Shown here in pieces: positions 46,433 to 58,209 of a stretch of 64,000 nt of DNA. A program made the translations under genes and the position numbers. Origin of the DNA: Phylloscopus collybita (Eukaryota > Chordata > Aves > Passeriformes > Phylloscopidae); contig JAJNNQ010000005.1 in assembly GCA_027886175.1 (NCBI GenBank), positions 253,001 to 317,000 on the forward strand, written 5' to 3'. Positions within the stretch are counted from its first letter, which is position 1; every line of letters begins with the position of its first letter. Below the pieces are notes generated by a model. That model saw only the letters and a program-made list of their open reading frames with translations, searched no databases and was not told where the DNA came from.

Positions 46433-49400
46433 AATGTTAAGAAGAGTTGAAAAGAAAAATGTGATTCTGTGAAATACGAGCAGTTTGGGCAATAATAAAG
46501 GGTTTGTTTTATCATGAAGACTGCATTTTACATGTAGCTGTTCAAAAACCATACATATACTTTTTAAAAACCTCACTGTGCATCAGCTGCCCTCTGTCCT
46601 TCTGTCTAATTCTGTCTTTCTGGTCACTGAGGATCCCCAGTCTAGAATTCTTTCTGCTTTCTCCCAAGAAAACCTGATTTCTAGATTAAATGACTTTTCT
46701 GTTGCAGGAGGTAATTACCTGACAGATTAAATTCTTTGTATGTAGAGAATGGTGTTGATGACTTGGCAGTATATCAGCTAGAGGCTTGCTGCTTAGTCCT
46801 GTAAACATTACTGTTGTTAATTTCTTTGCTGAAAAATTATCAAACACTATTTCTCTCCCATTTTTAAAAGGGCAGTAAATTGCTTTAGATACTTTGTTAT
46901 GCCATGGAGAAGGAACACTTAATTATTCAAGTGGCTCAGTGGATATTTTGACTGAAATTCCATCTGCCAGGGCAGAAATTGGTTCTATTTTTAACAACTT
47001 GAGACAGTTTTCAGCAATTATTTAGCTGAGTTGCTTATGAGGGGGTATTTTTATGCACTGCCCTGGACTGTCTTCTGGGTGAGGTTTATGTGTTGTCCTC
47101 TGTGGGTACTCCTTGTTGTCTTAAAACAGCTGTTTTCAGCTAAGCAATGACAGTTGTCATTTAAAATGTGTGGGAATACTCCAGTCAGGAAAAAGAAAAC
47201 AACTAGGTACTTTTGGAAAAGTTTTATTGCCTACTTTGAGGCCAGGTATTGCGATGGGGAGAGTTGTGGGGCAGTCAGGACGGAGAAGGCAGGACAGAGT
47301 GCTGCCTGTCAGTACATCCCTGCTGTGTTTGTGTGCGATTCCCTCTGGGAGAGCTGCAAAGGAGAGATGGTGCTTTTGGTGGGATTTGCTAGGTAACTCC
47401 AACTATAGTCTTTAGCTACTAAACACTAGTTCCAATGAATTGGGTTATTGAAACATGCTCTACTGGAACTGTTCGCTTATCTTGGGTGATGTTACTGAAA
47501 GGTCAGGGAATGATTCTGACAGCAGCTGTGAGCAGGACGGTGATACAGAGCTGGGACAGCTGGACAGGTGCTGCGTGGGGGGAAGCAGCAACCATGGGCC
47601 TAGGAAGACCCTGCCTTTGCCGTTTATTTCTAAGATATTGATTAGAAGGAACGGAAACTAATTGCCATAGCAACAAATTTCAGTCTTGCCCCACTCTTGT
47701 ATGTTTGTTAGTTTGGGTTATGTCCACGGCACTGCCAGGCAGCCACAAAGCCTTTTGGAGCAGCCTGTGCAGAGGGCGTTTGTGTGCACAGGGAGCTGTT
47801 GTTGGTGTAGCTGGGGTTTTGGCAGTATGCTGTCCTGATGGGCAATTAGTGGCTGGTGTCCCAGCCAGGCTGGGGGTGGTCTGGCAGGACTCTGCAGCTG
47901 TGAATATTGTATAATGGTGATTTGGGGAGGTGACCAATCTGTGTGGCCTCGTTGTGACCCAGGTGGGACCTTACCATCTATTTGAGTGGTCACCAAGACC
48001 AAATATTAGGCAGAGCCATGTGGTGAGTTGAGACTAAGAATGAATGAATATGTCTTGGGATCAATGTACTGTTACAGTAAACCCTAGAAATGTACTAACC
48101 TGAGTTAGACCAGAGCCTCCTGAAATAATTTTTTACCAGTTTTTTCAGAACATGCTTTGAGTTAACCTAGACTGAGACAGGTAAAAATTTTAGATTTCAG
48201 TGAAGAAAAAAATGAAGTGGTGGTCACAAGAAAGGATTTGTCTGCCAAATATTCAGCAGAATACAAGCTTAAACCAGTGTGAAGGGAAGAAATAATATGA
48301 TAATTCTAATGCGTTGTAGGGTTATCAGCAAGCTATCCACTGTGGTGACTTCTGCAAAGGTTCACACTCCAGGTATGGATTTAGAGCATGTGAGTCCCGG
48401 AACCGTGCTCTTGCTGAGCAAGAGGATAGGACAAGGTTTCCTTTAAAAGCTGGTAATAGAGACGGCTGTCAGAACAAAAGGTATGCTCACTACCTAAACT
48501 GGAAGTGCATTTAATTCCCCAAACTGTAAGCCCAGGTGAGGTAGCAGTTAAGTCAGAAAACCAAGCTCGTGTTTTGGCATTGGGGGAGGGCAGAAGCAGG
48601 AGCACAAGATTTGTCCTTTTTAAAACCATCTCTTGTTACCTTTTTTTTTAAGTATTTCTGCAGTTCTTGCACCTTTTTTATTGTCCTGTCTTTAAAGAAG
48701 GCCTTGGCAGACGTTGCTGGTGAGCCCGGCTGCTGGGTAGATGTAGGACCCGGCAGTGGGAGTGGTTGGTAGATTGGTGTTGGGGGGTGCATCCTGGTAG
48801 GTCACCCTTGGGACAGCATGTGACAGAGCACACCTCCCTTGAAACAGCATCATCATAATCGGGTCTGCTACTAAGCAGAGTTATTACAAATCCAGAAAGT
48901 ATACTCATGTAGCTTATCTCTGTTTGTGACCTAGGAACTGTGAGGGAAATGCAGTGGAATATCTCTTAGACTTGGTTTTCACCTAATTTTTTGAATGACC
49001 ACGGTAGAGCAGGCCAGGCTGATTAGTAATTAACAGAACATAATCTGTGTGAAAACATGCTCAGTGAATAAATTCACATCTCTTTAACTTTCTTTTTGAG
49101 GCTAGATCTGCTATGAACAGATGGTGAACACAGTTGTCTACCTGCAAGGCATACCCTGTGAGAGGACATTCTCACTTCTTCCCCAAAAGAAAACATTGTC
49201 TAGACCACCACCCAATGGTTTTCAAAACATACAGGGTCTGTTTTATGTGCTTATTCCAGGCATGAGATACAAGCCTCATCCTAAAGTGTTTTCCCTGGAT
49301 CTTGCTTGGTATCTGTTCAGTACCTTGTGCTTTGTGGCTCTGCGTGTGGTTTCCTCCTGCTCCCCAGGAGAGCCTCGTGTCTGTCTTGCTGGAGGGATGG

Positions 49401-52400
49401 AGCAGGTGCAGTGTGTTTTTTAGCCGTTTCCAGTCTGACAGCTCCTTCTGTTTTTCTCTGGTTCCCGACTGGTGCGGGGCACCTACTGCCAGATACAAGC
49501 CGCTGACAGGTGTTCATCTATCTCACATAGGACTGCACAATGCATAAGGTGTCTGTGCTGCCTTCAGCAGGGCACTGCTTGGGTTTGTCTGTAGTTGACT
49601 CCTTAACCTGTAGCAGGACCCTCAACAATCTGCTCTGGCAGGTTGCAGAGGAAAAGATCTTGAGGTTGCACCTTGGCCCAAAGTTCTAGAAGAGGTGTAA
49701 ATCATGTCCTTCAACTCAGCAGTATTCCCCTTGAAATAAAATGTGAGGTGTTTTCCTCTTCAAGAGTGTGTTGGGGTTTTGCTTGTTTTTTTAAATAAAC
49801 TTCCAAGACAGTTGCCAGCAGAGTTGTTTTGCTTTTTGGTTTTATTATTCTTTGGAAAACTAGACCTTCACTTGAGATGTGTTCCTGACAGGGTCAGGGA
49901 TGAAGTATTTTTAGCAGCCTTGGTGGGTCCGCTTGCAGCGCATTCATGCCTTGCTTGTTCAGGGTTGCAGTTGCTTTTTCAAACATGCATTTGGGGCTCC
50001 TGCCAAGACACCCAGGGCACTACAGAGTCATGTTACAAGGTCCTGCTTTGTGCAGGCAGAGCTCAGCCCAGCAGGGCTGGGTCTGGGCTCTGCCAGCATA
50101 GTGCTGTGGTACAGTGTTTGGCCAGTGGAGGAGTGCTGGGGTTCACACTGTGTGCTGCCCTCACCTCACACTCAGCACAGAGAGCTTGCTGCCTGCCTCT
50201 GGAACCGTACATCCTGGGGCTTTCTCCTTTCTTGGATGTCAGCTGTGCTGGGGTTGTGGATGTGGCTGGTTTGCTGGGCAGAGCCGTGGGTCACCACTGA
50301 GCACCCAGGCTCTGCATGTCTGTTTGCTGTTGCTGATGCTGCTGGAGTTTGCTTTTTAAAAATCAGTCAGCAAGCTGCTGAGTGTTGTGACACTGAGGGA
50401 ATGAAATCAAGTGTCTCCTGTCCATCCTCTCATCAGAGTGATTTACGCTTTTTCTGCTGCTTGTTGCTCCACAGCAAGCAATGTTGTGGCCCAGCTTGTG
50501 CTCAACATTAAAATAAGGAAACTCACTTGTGTGGCTGAGATGCTGGTTTTATTTTAAGTGCTTGATCTGTTCTGGATGTGGCAGTAAAAATGCATTGGGA
50601 GACTCCCCATGAATGCAAAGAGTCTGTGGTTTGAATGGTTTAGTGATTAGAAAAGAAGTCCATGTCTTTCAGGAGTATGGTTAACACTTCTCCAGTTAGG
50701 GTGATTTCTTCCAGGGAGCTTTAAGGTCTGGCTCCCCTCATGGGAGTCCTCTGCAAAGTCTCCTGGAATTTGCCCGAAACAGCACAGAATGTGGAGAGTT
50801 TATGAGAAAGTGCCATGGACATATTCAGCGAACAACAGGGAATATGAACAGCAAAAGAAATACGGCTGAGATAAGTTTTAGTACCGTTTAAGACCTCTTA
50901 GCATCTAAAGGCTGCATTTTATCAGGACAGTAAGAGAGTTCTAGGAAACTCCCTGTTCTTTAGGAGAGAAACATGCTGGTCTTTAAAAGTCTACCTGCAT
51001 ATTTCAATGGAAATATCTTGGTCAACTAAATTCAGGTGTTTCATGAAGAAAACAGTGGTGAACCCTCCAGGAGCTCCCTCCCCTTGGTGCAGAGGAGATC
51101 CAGCCCCTGCTGGGATTGCTGCTGTCATCGGCGCTGGTTTGAGCTCCCTGTTTTCCCCCTCCCGTCACCTGTGCATATGGCTGTGTTGGGTGCAGAGCCC
51201 CCCCCTCCTGGGGGGATCTGGCAGTGCTGGGATGGTCCCAGCAAGGTGTGGGCTGCGGGTGCCTCTGCAGAGCTGGGACAGTGCTGTGCATCGGGGCCAC
51301 TCTGTGCGCATGGGATGGGGAAAATAGCACTCTGTGTTCAGCCTGAGCACGCTCCTTCCCAGAGGACAGAGCTGCATTGTTGGGACAAAGAAATGTGAAA
51401 ATACTAAAAGCATTCGAACTATTTTCTTTTTATTTGGGAGCCTTTTGTGCTTTCTTGGTAGCTCTGCAAAGTAGCCAGTCTAGTGTGTAGAGCCACTGGC
51501 AGAATTCAAAGGTGAACTGGGAGTAGAAGGAAAACCATAAGCTTTTTGGATTTTTTACTGCTTACAAGGAAAGTTTCTTATATTTCTGTGGGAGACATTG
51601 TCAGTAACAGGCTAAGATGCCTGGATATATGTTGACAAATCTATTTAAAAGGAAAAACATTTTTAGTCAGTCTGGTTTCAGGTGGTTTATGGTACGTACT
51701 CTTTTTCAATGACCAATACTTCGGTTTTAAAAATCCAGCTTTCTTGTGTTGTAGTCTTAGCTGCAAGTATCTGGGTCTTCAATACCTCTCCAACAAAGCC
51801 AGAAAGGGTGAGATTTTCTGCTCTTCATATTCCAGCAATTGAAGGAAATACAAGTTAAAGGGAAAAGGTTTCACTTTTATGCTGAGAGGCTAGCTGTCAA
51901 ATTCAATGTATCCAAGCCACCTTAGTGAGCATAAGCCCTCAGGTATAATTGAATTAACAAACAAGCCTGTATCAGCTAAACCGAAGTAACCCTTCATGTC
52001 CTGTGCTTGCTGCACACCTTGGGCCCATTGCAAGGTAGAAACAAAACCTTTTATCTTGGATCCTGCCTCAAATATGCGGTGCCCAGAACAACTCACATTT
52101 GCAGGCACGGTGACTGATGCACAGCCAGCTCTGTGTGTCAGCGTGGGTTTGTGTTGAGACTTTAATGAACTTCAATCACTGAATGGCAAAACTCAACCAC
52201 CAAGACAGCTGCTGAAGTGTGAGATTTTTTTTTTTGTGGGTTTGAACATTGGTTAGTTTTTTGTGATTTTTTTTTCTAATATTTTAATAAGATGAAAATG
52301 TGGGAAGGTAAACTTGGTAGCTCAAAAAACTTTACATGATAACCAGAAGTAATCAATTTTATTTGCAGATGTGCAGCAAAACTGGAAGGTAAATTCTATT

Positions 52401-52913
52401 TGAAGAAAGTTAAAGCAATTTCAACCACAGCTGTGTACCGTCCCAAGTTGTCATTGGTGAAAACAGAGCATTAAGAAATGTGTTTTTTGGGGAGTGTGTG
52501 TATTGTGTATCAGTTAGACTTACATAGTGAACACTGTGGTGGTGTTCATGCCAGCAATATGGAGAAATGACAAACCAAGTCTTCTTGGAAATGTTCCATT
52601 TCATCACTTTGCAGTTTTTAGGTTGCTTTATTGATAAACTTAATCCTTTATGCAGGCTGGGCATTTTGCCCTGATTGTGGTTTCTGCTGAGCTGGAGCCA
52701 TATTGTGGATAGTGTGCTAAGTGTCTTTATTTTTAATTTTATGTATCATGAAGGAGGAAGATCATGCTTTATATGCAGATTTCCAACAGATTAACCAAGT
52801 CATTGCTCATTAAAAAAACAAGCCTAAAGGCGATTAAAGCCCTTGCTGCAGGTCTCAGGTCTGCTGAAGTTTAACTTTATTTTCCTCTTTCTTTCCCTTG
52901 TGGCTGGAAGCAG

Positions 52914-52943
52914 ATCCCAGTGATCATGGAGCAGCAGCCATTG
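52914..52943 (+). CDS. Candidate TMCC1 30-nt microexon (unproven)
   Basis: A pyrimidine-rich tract (ttttcctctttctttccctt) with a possible branch point (tttaact) leads to CAG at 52913. Thirty bases later comes TTG|GTGAGC, a good donor. In phase 0 the 30 bases read IPVIMEQQPL without a stop, and both ends are compatible with the phase-0 junctions of the other TMCC1 5' exons. It also contains an ATG at 52926, so it could serve as a first coding segment (MEQQPL). Acceptor-donor pairs at this spacing arise by chance in long introns, so support is weak. Confidence 0.22.
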
Positions 52944-55900
52944 GTGAGCCCTTGTCTGCTAATGCCAGAATGAGGTGTAGGCAATTATCTTGGACTTGTC
53001 AGTTTTTCCTGTACCTGGAGAAATGGAAAGGAAAGGAGACAGGACCGGAATTTAGCGCAGTTTTGCATGTCCTTTAGATGTAATTGTTTAAAGTTCCATT
53101 CTGTGTTTGGAAGCGGAGCTTGATCGGTACTAACAGATTAAAGTGAGATTTTGGATCATCACATGAGTACCTGGAATAGACAAACTGTTTAGTCTCCCCT
53201 AGAGAAGGACTAGGTTATAAATACTGAGAAATCCATTTCTAACTAGACGTCATTTAACTGCGTTTGCAAATCTGGTCCAGTAGCAATCTGGCAGGCAGCA
53301 GCTGGATTTCTTCCATTATTACGGTGGGCAAGTTGACTTGATGCAGCAGTGGTCACAAGAATGCCCTTGGAAAAGGTCCTTGGTGTTGATATTCCTGAAG
53401 GGTGACTTGCCCATCTATGCAGCCATTCCCTCTCAGCATGGTCCCTGGGAACATCTGCTGAGTGATAGCTGCTCTGGCTGCGAGCTGCCCTTGTTGGTAC
53501 CCCAGTCCTGAGCTGCATCATCTCAGCTTGCCATGGTCTTTTATTCAGACTCACAATGGTGGTTTTGTGCTGAACTGGTTATAAAAAGTCCCATCAGTAT
53601 GGCTGCACTTCACATCAGTGCTGTGAGATGCGGGATTTATGAATTAACCTTTCTCTCTCTCTCACTTCCGCACCTCCCCCCCATCCCTCTTAAGTGCTAA
53701 TGGAAACATTTTGAGTACTTCTGGAAATAGGTGCGGAGAAAGGGAAGGCTGTTTTTCCTTCTGGTGATTAAAACTGGGGCAAGAATCTGTGACTAGTAGG
53801 AAGAAAGCAAGTCCTGTGCAGAGCATCCTCTGAGGGAAATCTGCAAATACAAATATAGTCAAAACTGGCGTTATTCCAATGGGTTTGTACAGAGGAGGGA
53901 AACTCCAGCTCTGTGCAGTGACTTTGAAGTCTAGGATCTTAAATTGGAAGATGAATGTTAAATAATGTATTAGCTTAAAGTGCTTCTGGCCCAAATGGTA
54001 CCTCATACGATTAGACTATTGCAGCATTTATAATCACACACAGGTTCATAATTTCTATATGCCAGCAGAATGTTCAGGTGGCTTCAGCCCTTGTCCTGGG
54101 CAGTAAGTGTGGGATCAGTCTGGTGGGTTTCAGTTTGAGGATTAGTATGGATCAAGACCAGGGATCTGTGACTGGGATCTTGCAACTGTGCAGGAACTTA
54201 CTAATCACCGCAGAATTAAGCAGGAAGCCTTGTGCAAGAGGCCTCATATCACTGAGGTTATTGATCCAGGAGTGCCATTGGGATATTAAGTCTTCACTGG
54301 CTCTACTGTGTTCTAGTCAATAAAGGTAACTTGGAACTTGAATTTTCTGCTAGTTTCTCACTCTCTCACTTCATGTTTTCCATTACTTAATATTTGGCAG
54401 CATTCAGATTTTTCCTTGTAAATGGATTTAGCCCCTGCTATATTTTTTCCCAAAACCTTTTGGTTTTAAAGGGTCCTGGAAAGAGTTCTCATGGTGTTGT
54501 AGAGGTCATATGAACATGTAATCTCTGTAAATTTTTAAGCTCCATCAAAGCTCATTTGCCCCCACCCCTGCAATTAGTGTTCTTTCCAGTTTTACTGAGT
54601 AACTTCAGGAAAGAAATATTCTAGAATGTAAACAAGCTACAAGCTGCCCCTGGCTGCATCCCCATACTGAGAACACTTGTAGCAGGGAAGGGTGCTTCGT
54701 GCCCTATCCCTTCCCTGCCTGCCTTAGTGCTGGCTCAAGTTAGGAGACTTTGTTCTTGGCTGAGGCACCTGGAATGTCTGTACTCCCCCACGGAGCTGAG
54801 GCTTGGTGCTGTCATTTGGCTCCAGCTGCAATGGCCATTGTCTCCTGCTGTCAGGCTGTCACAGAAGGGAGATGAGGGTGGCAATGCTGCAGGACTTCCT
54901 GTAGCAGTGAGACCTGCTCAGACTTGCTCCTGGACTGCAGTGTGCCAGAGCTGTTTGTGTTTTGTTTACATGGCAGGGTGTCTGTTGATGCTCTTTTTAT
55001 GATGTTTTTTATTTCTTTGTGGGTATAGAAGTCTCCTTTTAACAGCATGGAACACCAGTGCTCTATCATACGAAGTCACTGAGGGAAACATGGATGGTTC
55101 CTTTTGGATGAGTGAGACAGGAGTCCTCTTAATGGTGGTGAAAGTCAGCCTGGTAGGTTGGGTTTGGTTTTATTGCTCTGTAGCAATAAAACTTGTGAAG
55201 GCTCTCTGATTATATTAAGTAGACTAATGAACATATTTTCATGGATTTTCATGGATTTGCTTATTGTTTTGTATAGTGAAATGGTCTATCTGAATTGTAG
55301 TAAAATTCATGTGAATCAGACTGGGTTATACCCAACATGAATTGCTTCCTAAATAAGTCTAATGGCATTCTTTCTACACCATCCTTCGCTCTCACCTCTA
55401 CTAAGTCAGATCTGCTATTGTTAACAGGAAAAATGTCTTGGGCATCTGGAGGCTTCTCAGTATAAATACTGCTTTCTGAGAAGGAAATCTGCCATATGAA
55501 TTTGAAGCAGCTTCTTGAAAAACAATCTTTCTCCTTTTTTTCCACTAAATTTCTTGCTGTCGTGTTAGATTGTGATTCCAAATCCAGTGTGTGCTCTGAA
55601 TTTGTACAAGAGTAGAAATTATTCAGTTTCTGCATTTAACCTGGACAGTGTTTTTTTAGTAGAGATTTCTCACTAGATTCTTGCAATAGGGTGGAGCCTC
55701 TTGGCCTTGTTCTTACTCCCCGGTGCCCTGGGGCGCAGCGGAGGAAGCCAGGTGCTCCCTGCAGTGTTGTGCAGTGTGGTCAGTGCATTTGTGGTGAGAC
55801 TCTGCTGCACACCTTGGACGAATGGGTGATAACAGAGATGGGGCAGATGTGGGCTGGGATCCTCGTTTGATACAGGTCAGCAACTAATACCAATGTTTCT

Positions 55901-56204
55901 GTTTTAAGAGCGTGTTTTACAGCTTGAATGTGTTTGTTAGTGCACTCACAGTCAGAGAATATCAATATCTAATATTCCCATAAGTTGATAAATTTTTAGA
56001 GACCCTTTTATCATTTAACCCTGAAAATAGCCACAGAGAAATAGTAATGCAAATATTCGTTGAATTCGATTTCCTGTAGTTTCTGGAGTTTGCTGTCATT
56101 TTCACGGCAGTATGTTGCAGCTTGGACTCCATGATATTATGGTCAGTTGTGGTAGTTTGGTTTTCGTTTGCGTTCTTTGCACATCTTGGCCTTGATTCCC
56201 GCAG

Positions 56205-56405
56205 TGCTGCTTGCTGGGCTCTTCCCAAGGTGCGGAAGCGCTGGCAGGAGCAGCTCTGAGGCCGCCGGGGCTGTGGCAGAGCAGGACCGGGCAGGGTGGG
56301 AGCGGCGCTGCTGTCAGCAGTGCCGGTACCTGCTCCCTCAGTTCCCCACTGCAGGCTCCAGGTCCACCAGGAACCTGTCAGCAATGGGGGCGTGGGGACT
56401 GCAGG
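56205..56405. other. Small GC-rich patch with several CpGs
   Basis: A 200-bp GC-rich stretch (tgcggaagcgctgg, gaggccgccgggg, gagcggcgctg) lies 1.6 kb before the third CpG island. It is too small to call an island. No start codon plus donor is convincing, though a cccgcag acceptor-like site lies at 56198-56204. Confidence 0.3.
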
Positions 56406-58034
56406 TGACCCAGTCGCACCACACTCTTCTGAGATCCACCTTCCTCCTGCCTTTTCCCTCATCCATTGTCCTTCATATCCTGTTCTCTGACATCACAGAA
56501 ATGACCACAAAAATGCTTTTAGGGCTGTATCATTTAACATCTCCACCCCAACATTGCTTGTCTCCTTCATGAGTCAGATGTTACCTCTCCTGCTCTGTGG
56601 AATGTTTTCATTCTCAGTTCCTGTTCATTCTAAATGGCCTGTACAATGCACTTGCCATTTCATCATAATGCTTTTTCAGAAATGCCATCTGACGTACCAA
56701 CGTAATTTCAGACAATGGATTTTCAGCTGTTCTTCCTCTAATTTTGGTTCTTACAGAATATATTTTTGGGTTTTAATTCTTCTTTTTTCCTAATGGAAAC
56801 TGGATTTTGCACATAGGAATATTTTCTTCCACATTACCTGTGATTTGAGTCAGTCAGGAGTTTCTCCTCTGTTACATTCCTAAAGTTTGTGTTTTATGAA
56901 TTAGCATTTCAGTGCAGAATTTCTTTACATTACCTGGGCATTACTGCAAGTGAAGAAAATTATTTAGGAAAAACACAAACCTACCAAACCCTAGCACTGT
57001 GATGTCTGTCAGAGACAGACATTGCCTCAAAGGGGCAGGCATAAATTAAAATGGGAAAGTTCAGTCCTTGTATTGATACTGGTCGCAGACATGCTGCAGA
57101 ATTCATGCAGTGGGGAACTCCTAAAAGGCCACGCCATTCCTGTCAGGTTTGGCAGTTCCTGGTATTTCAGCCTTGGGAGCACCTTGCACACTCTAAAATT
57201 ACAATTGTTCTGAATCTAAGCCAAACTTAGATTATGTATGGCTTTTCTTTTGATCATCTTGTCTGTGTCCTGGGTGAATGATAGTATTTGCTACAACTAG
57301 AATATCAGTGAGACAAAGAAGAGCAAGCGGAGATGTAGCCATGGAGGTGAGAGTGGCTTTTTACAAACGAGTCAGAACAAGTGAGGCTGGGTGGCATGAG
57401 GTGCTGTGTGTCAGAGTTGTCAAACAGGGTGATGAGCCATTGCTTTACCTCTTCAAAATATGAATGTAAAACACATTTTCTTTGACAAAGAAGTTGAGGG
57501 TAGGGGGATAAGAGATGCTGAGGTTTCTTCTTGCCCCAGGGTTGGCTGTGGCGGCTCTGTTGTATACTGGAGTCCTTCTGTGACAATTACTTTCTAATTA
57601 GAGCTTCAGCCTTCCAGGAGATCACACTAATATTCTGAAAATTTTATTTAGTGAATATTAAATAGCAGTGTTTCAGCACTGCTGTAATTAGAGCTTATAG
57701 TTTATAGGTGGATTTATGCCCTGCTGTGCATCTTTGAATTTCCAGTGTCAATTCTGTTTGGCTTTTACTCCCAGGTCTATTACATTGTGTTGCCGAGGAG
57801 CAACGGTGTCACTTATGCTCTATTGATCTGCTCCTGATTTGGTTGTCTGTTATCCTGAACTATTTTTCTGGCTCAAAGATGTAGTCGTAAAAATAGTCTC
57901 AGGCATTTCGCAGTGCCTGCGAAGCCCTGTAGCTTTAAATTCCGTGTCCTGGTGGTGCTGGGAGGCCGGAGCAGAGCTCCGCAGCGAGGAGCGAGGAGCG
58001 AGGAGCGGTGCTCAGGCGGGCCCGGCGCTCAGCC

Positions 58035-58184
58035 ATGCTGCTCCGGCAGCAGCGCCCCGGCAGCACGGCCGGCGCTCGGTGCGGCCGAGGGCCGCGGCCC
58101 CGCCCGGGCACTGCCCAGCGCCGCGCCGGCCCATGGCTGCACCGTGATGTTTATGTGGTGCTGCTGTACCTGCGTCTGCTGTGA
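58035..58184 (+). other. Upstream ORF overlapping the cysteine-rich start (49 codons)
   Basis: ATG at 58035 (cagccATGc) opens a frame beginning MLLRQQRPGSTAGARCG that runs past the start at 58147 in another frame and ends at TGA 58182-58184, still inside the exon. If ribosomes used it they would bypass the downstream start. A second, minimal uORF (ATG 58133, MAAP, TGA 58145-58147) ends on the A of the start at 58147. Translation is inferred only. Confidence 0.35.
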
Positions 58185-58209
58185 AGGGGACTTCTGTGAG
58201 CCCACAAAG
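58147..58209 (+). CDS. TMCC1: Alternative TMCC1 first coding exon, cysteine-cluster N-terminus
   Basis: ATG at 58147 (G at -3) opens 21 codons beginning MFMWCCCTCVCC and ending CEPTK, then the donor AAG|GTGAGG, again in phase 0. Seven of the 21 residues are cysteine, six of them in residues 5-12 next to hydrophobic residues, a pattern typical of N-terminal S-acylation (palmitoylation) clusters. Spliced to the same downstream exon as the other 5' modules it would give TMCC1 a potentially lipid-anchored N-terminus in place of the 182-residue region. Support comes from the CpG island, open frame, strong donor and matching phase. Assignment to TMCC1 is inferred from strand and position inside the gene. 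An alternative is a first exon of an unrelated nested transcript. Confidence 0.55.

Larger units (their letters stand above)
37990..57899 (+). other. TMCC1: TMCC1 intron between second and third CpG islands
   Basis: This is a long intronic stretch holding a CR1 element at 46.2-46.4 kb, homopolymer tracts, a GT-rich tract, a possible microexon at 52914, and a modest GC-rich patch at 56.2-56.4 kb. I found no exon encoding the TMCC coiled coils. Open frames such as those at 49743-50511 (185 and 192 codons in two overlapping frames) show no family resemblance. An RFX X-box-like ATTGCCATAGCAAC lies at 47661-47674. Confidence 0.65.

Noticed and set aside
49743..50511. Two overlapping + frames of 185 and 192 codons
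   Set aside because: They use different frames over the same DNA and neither resembles a known protein.
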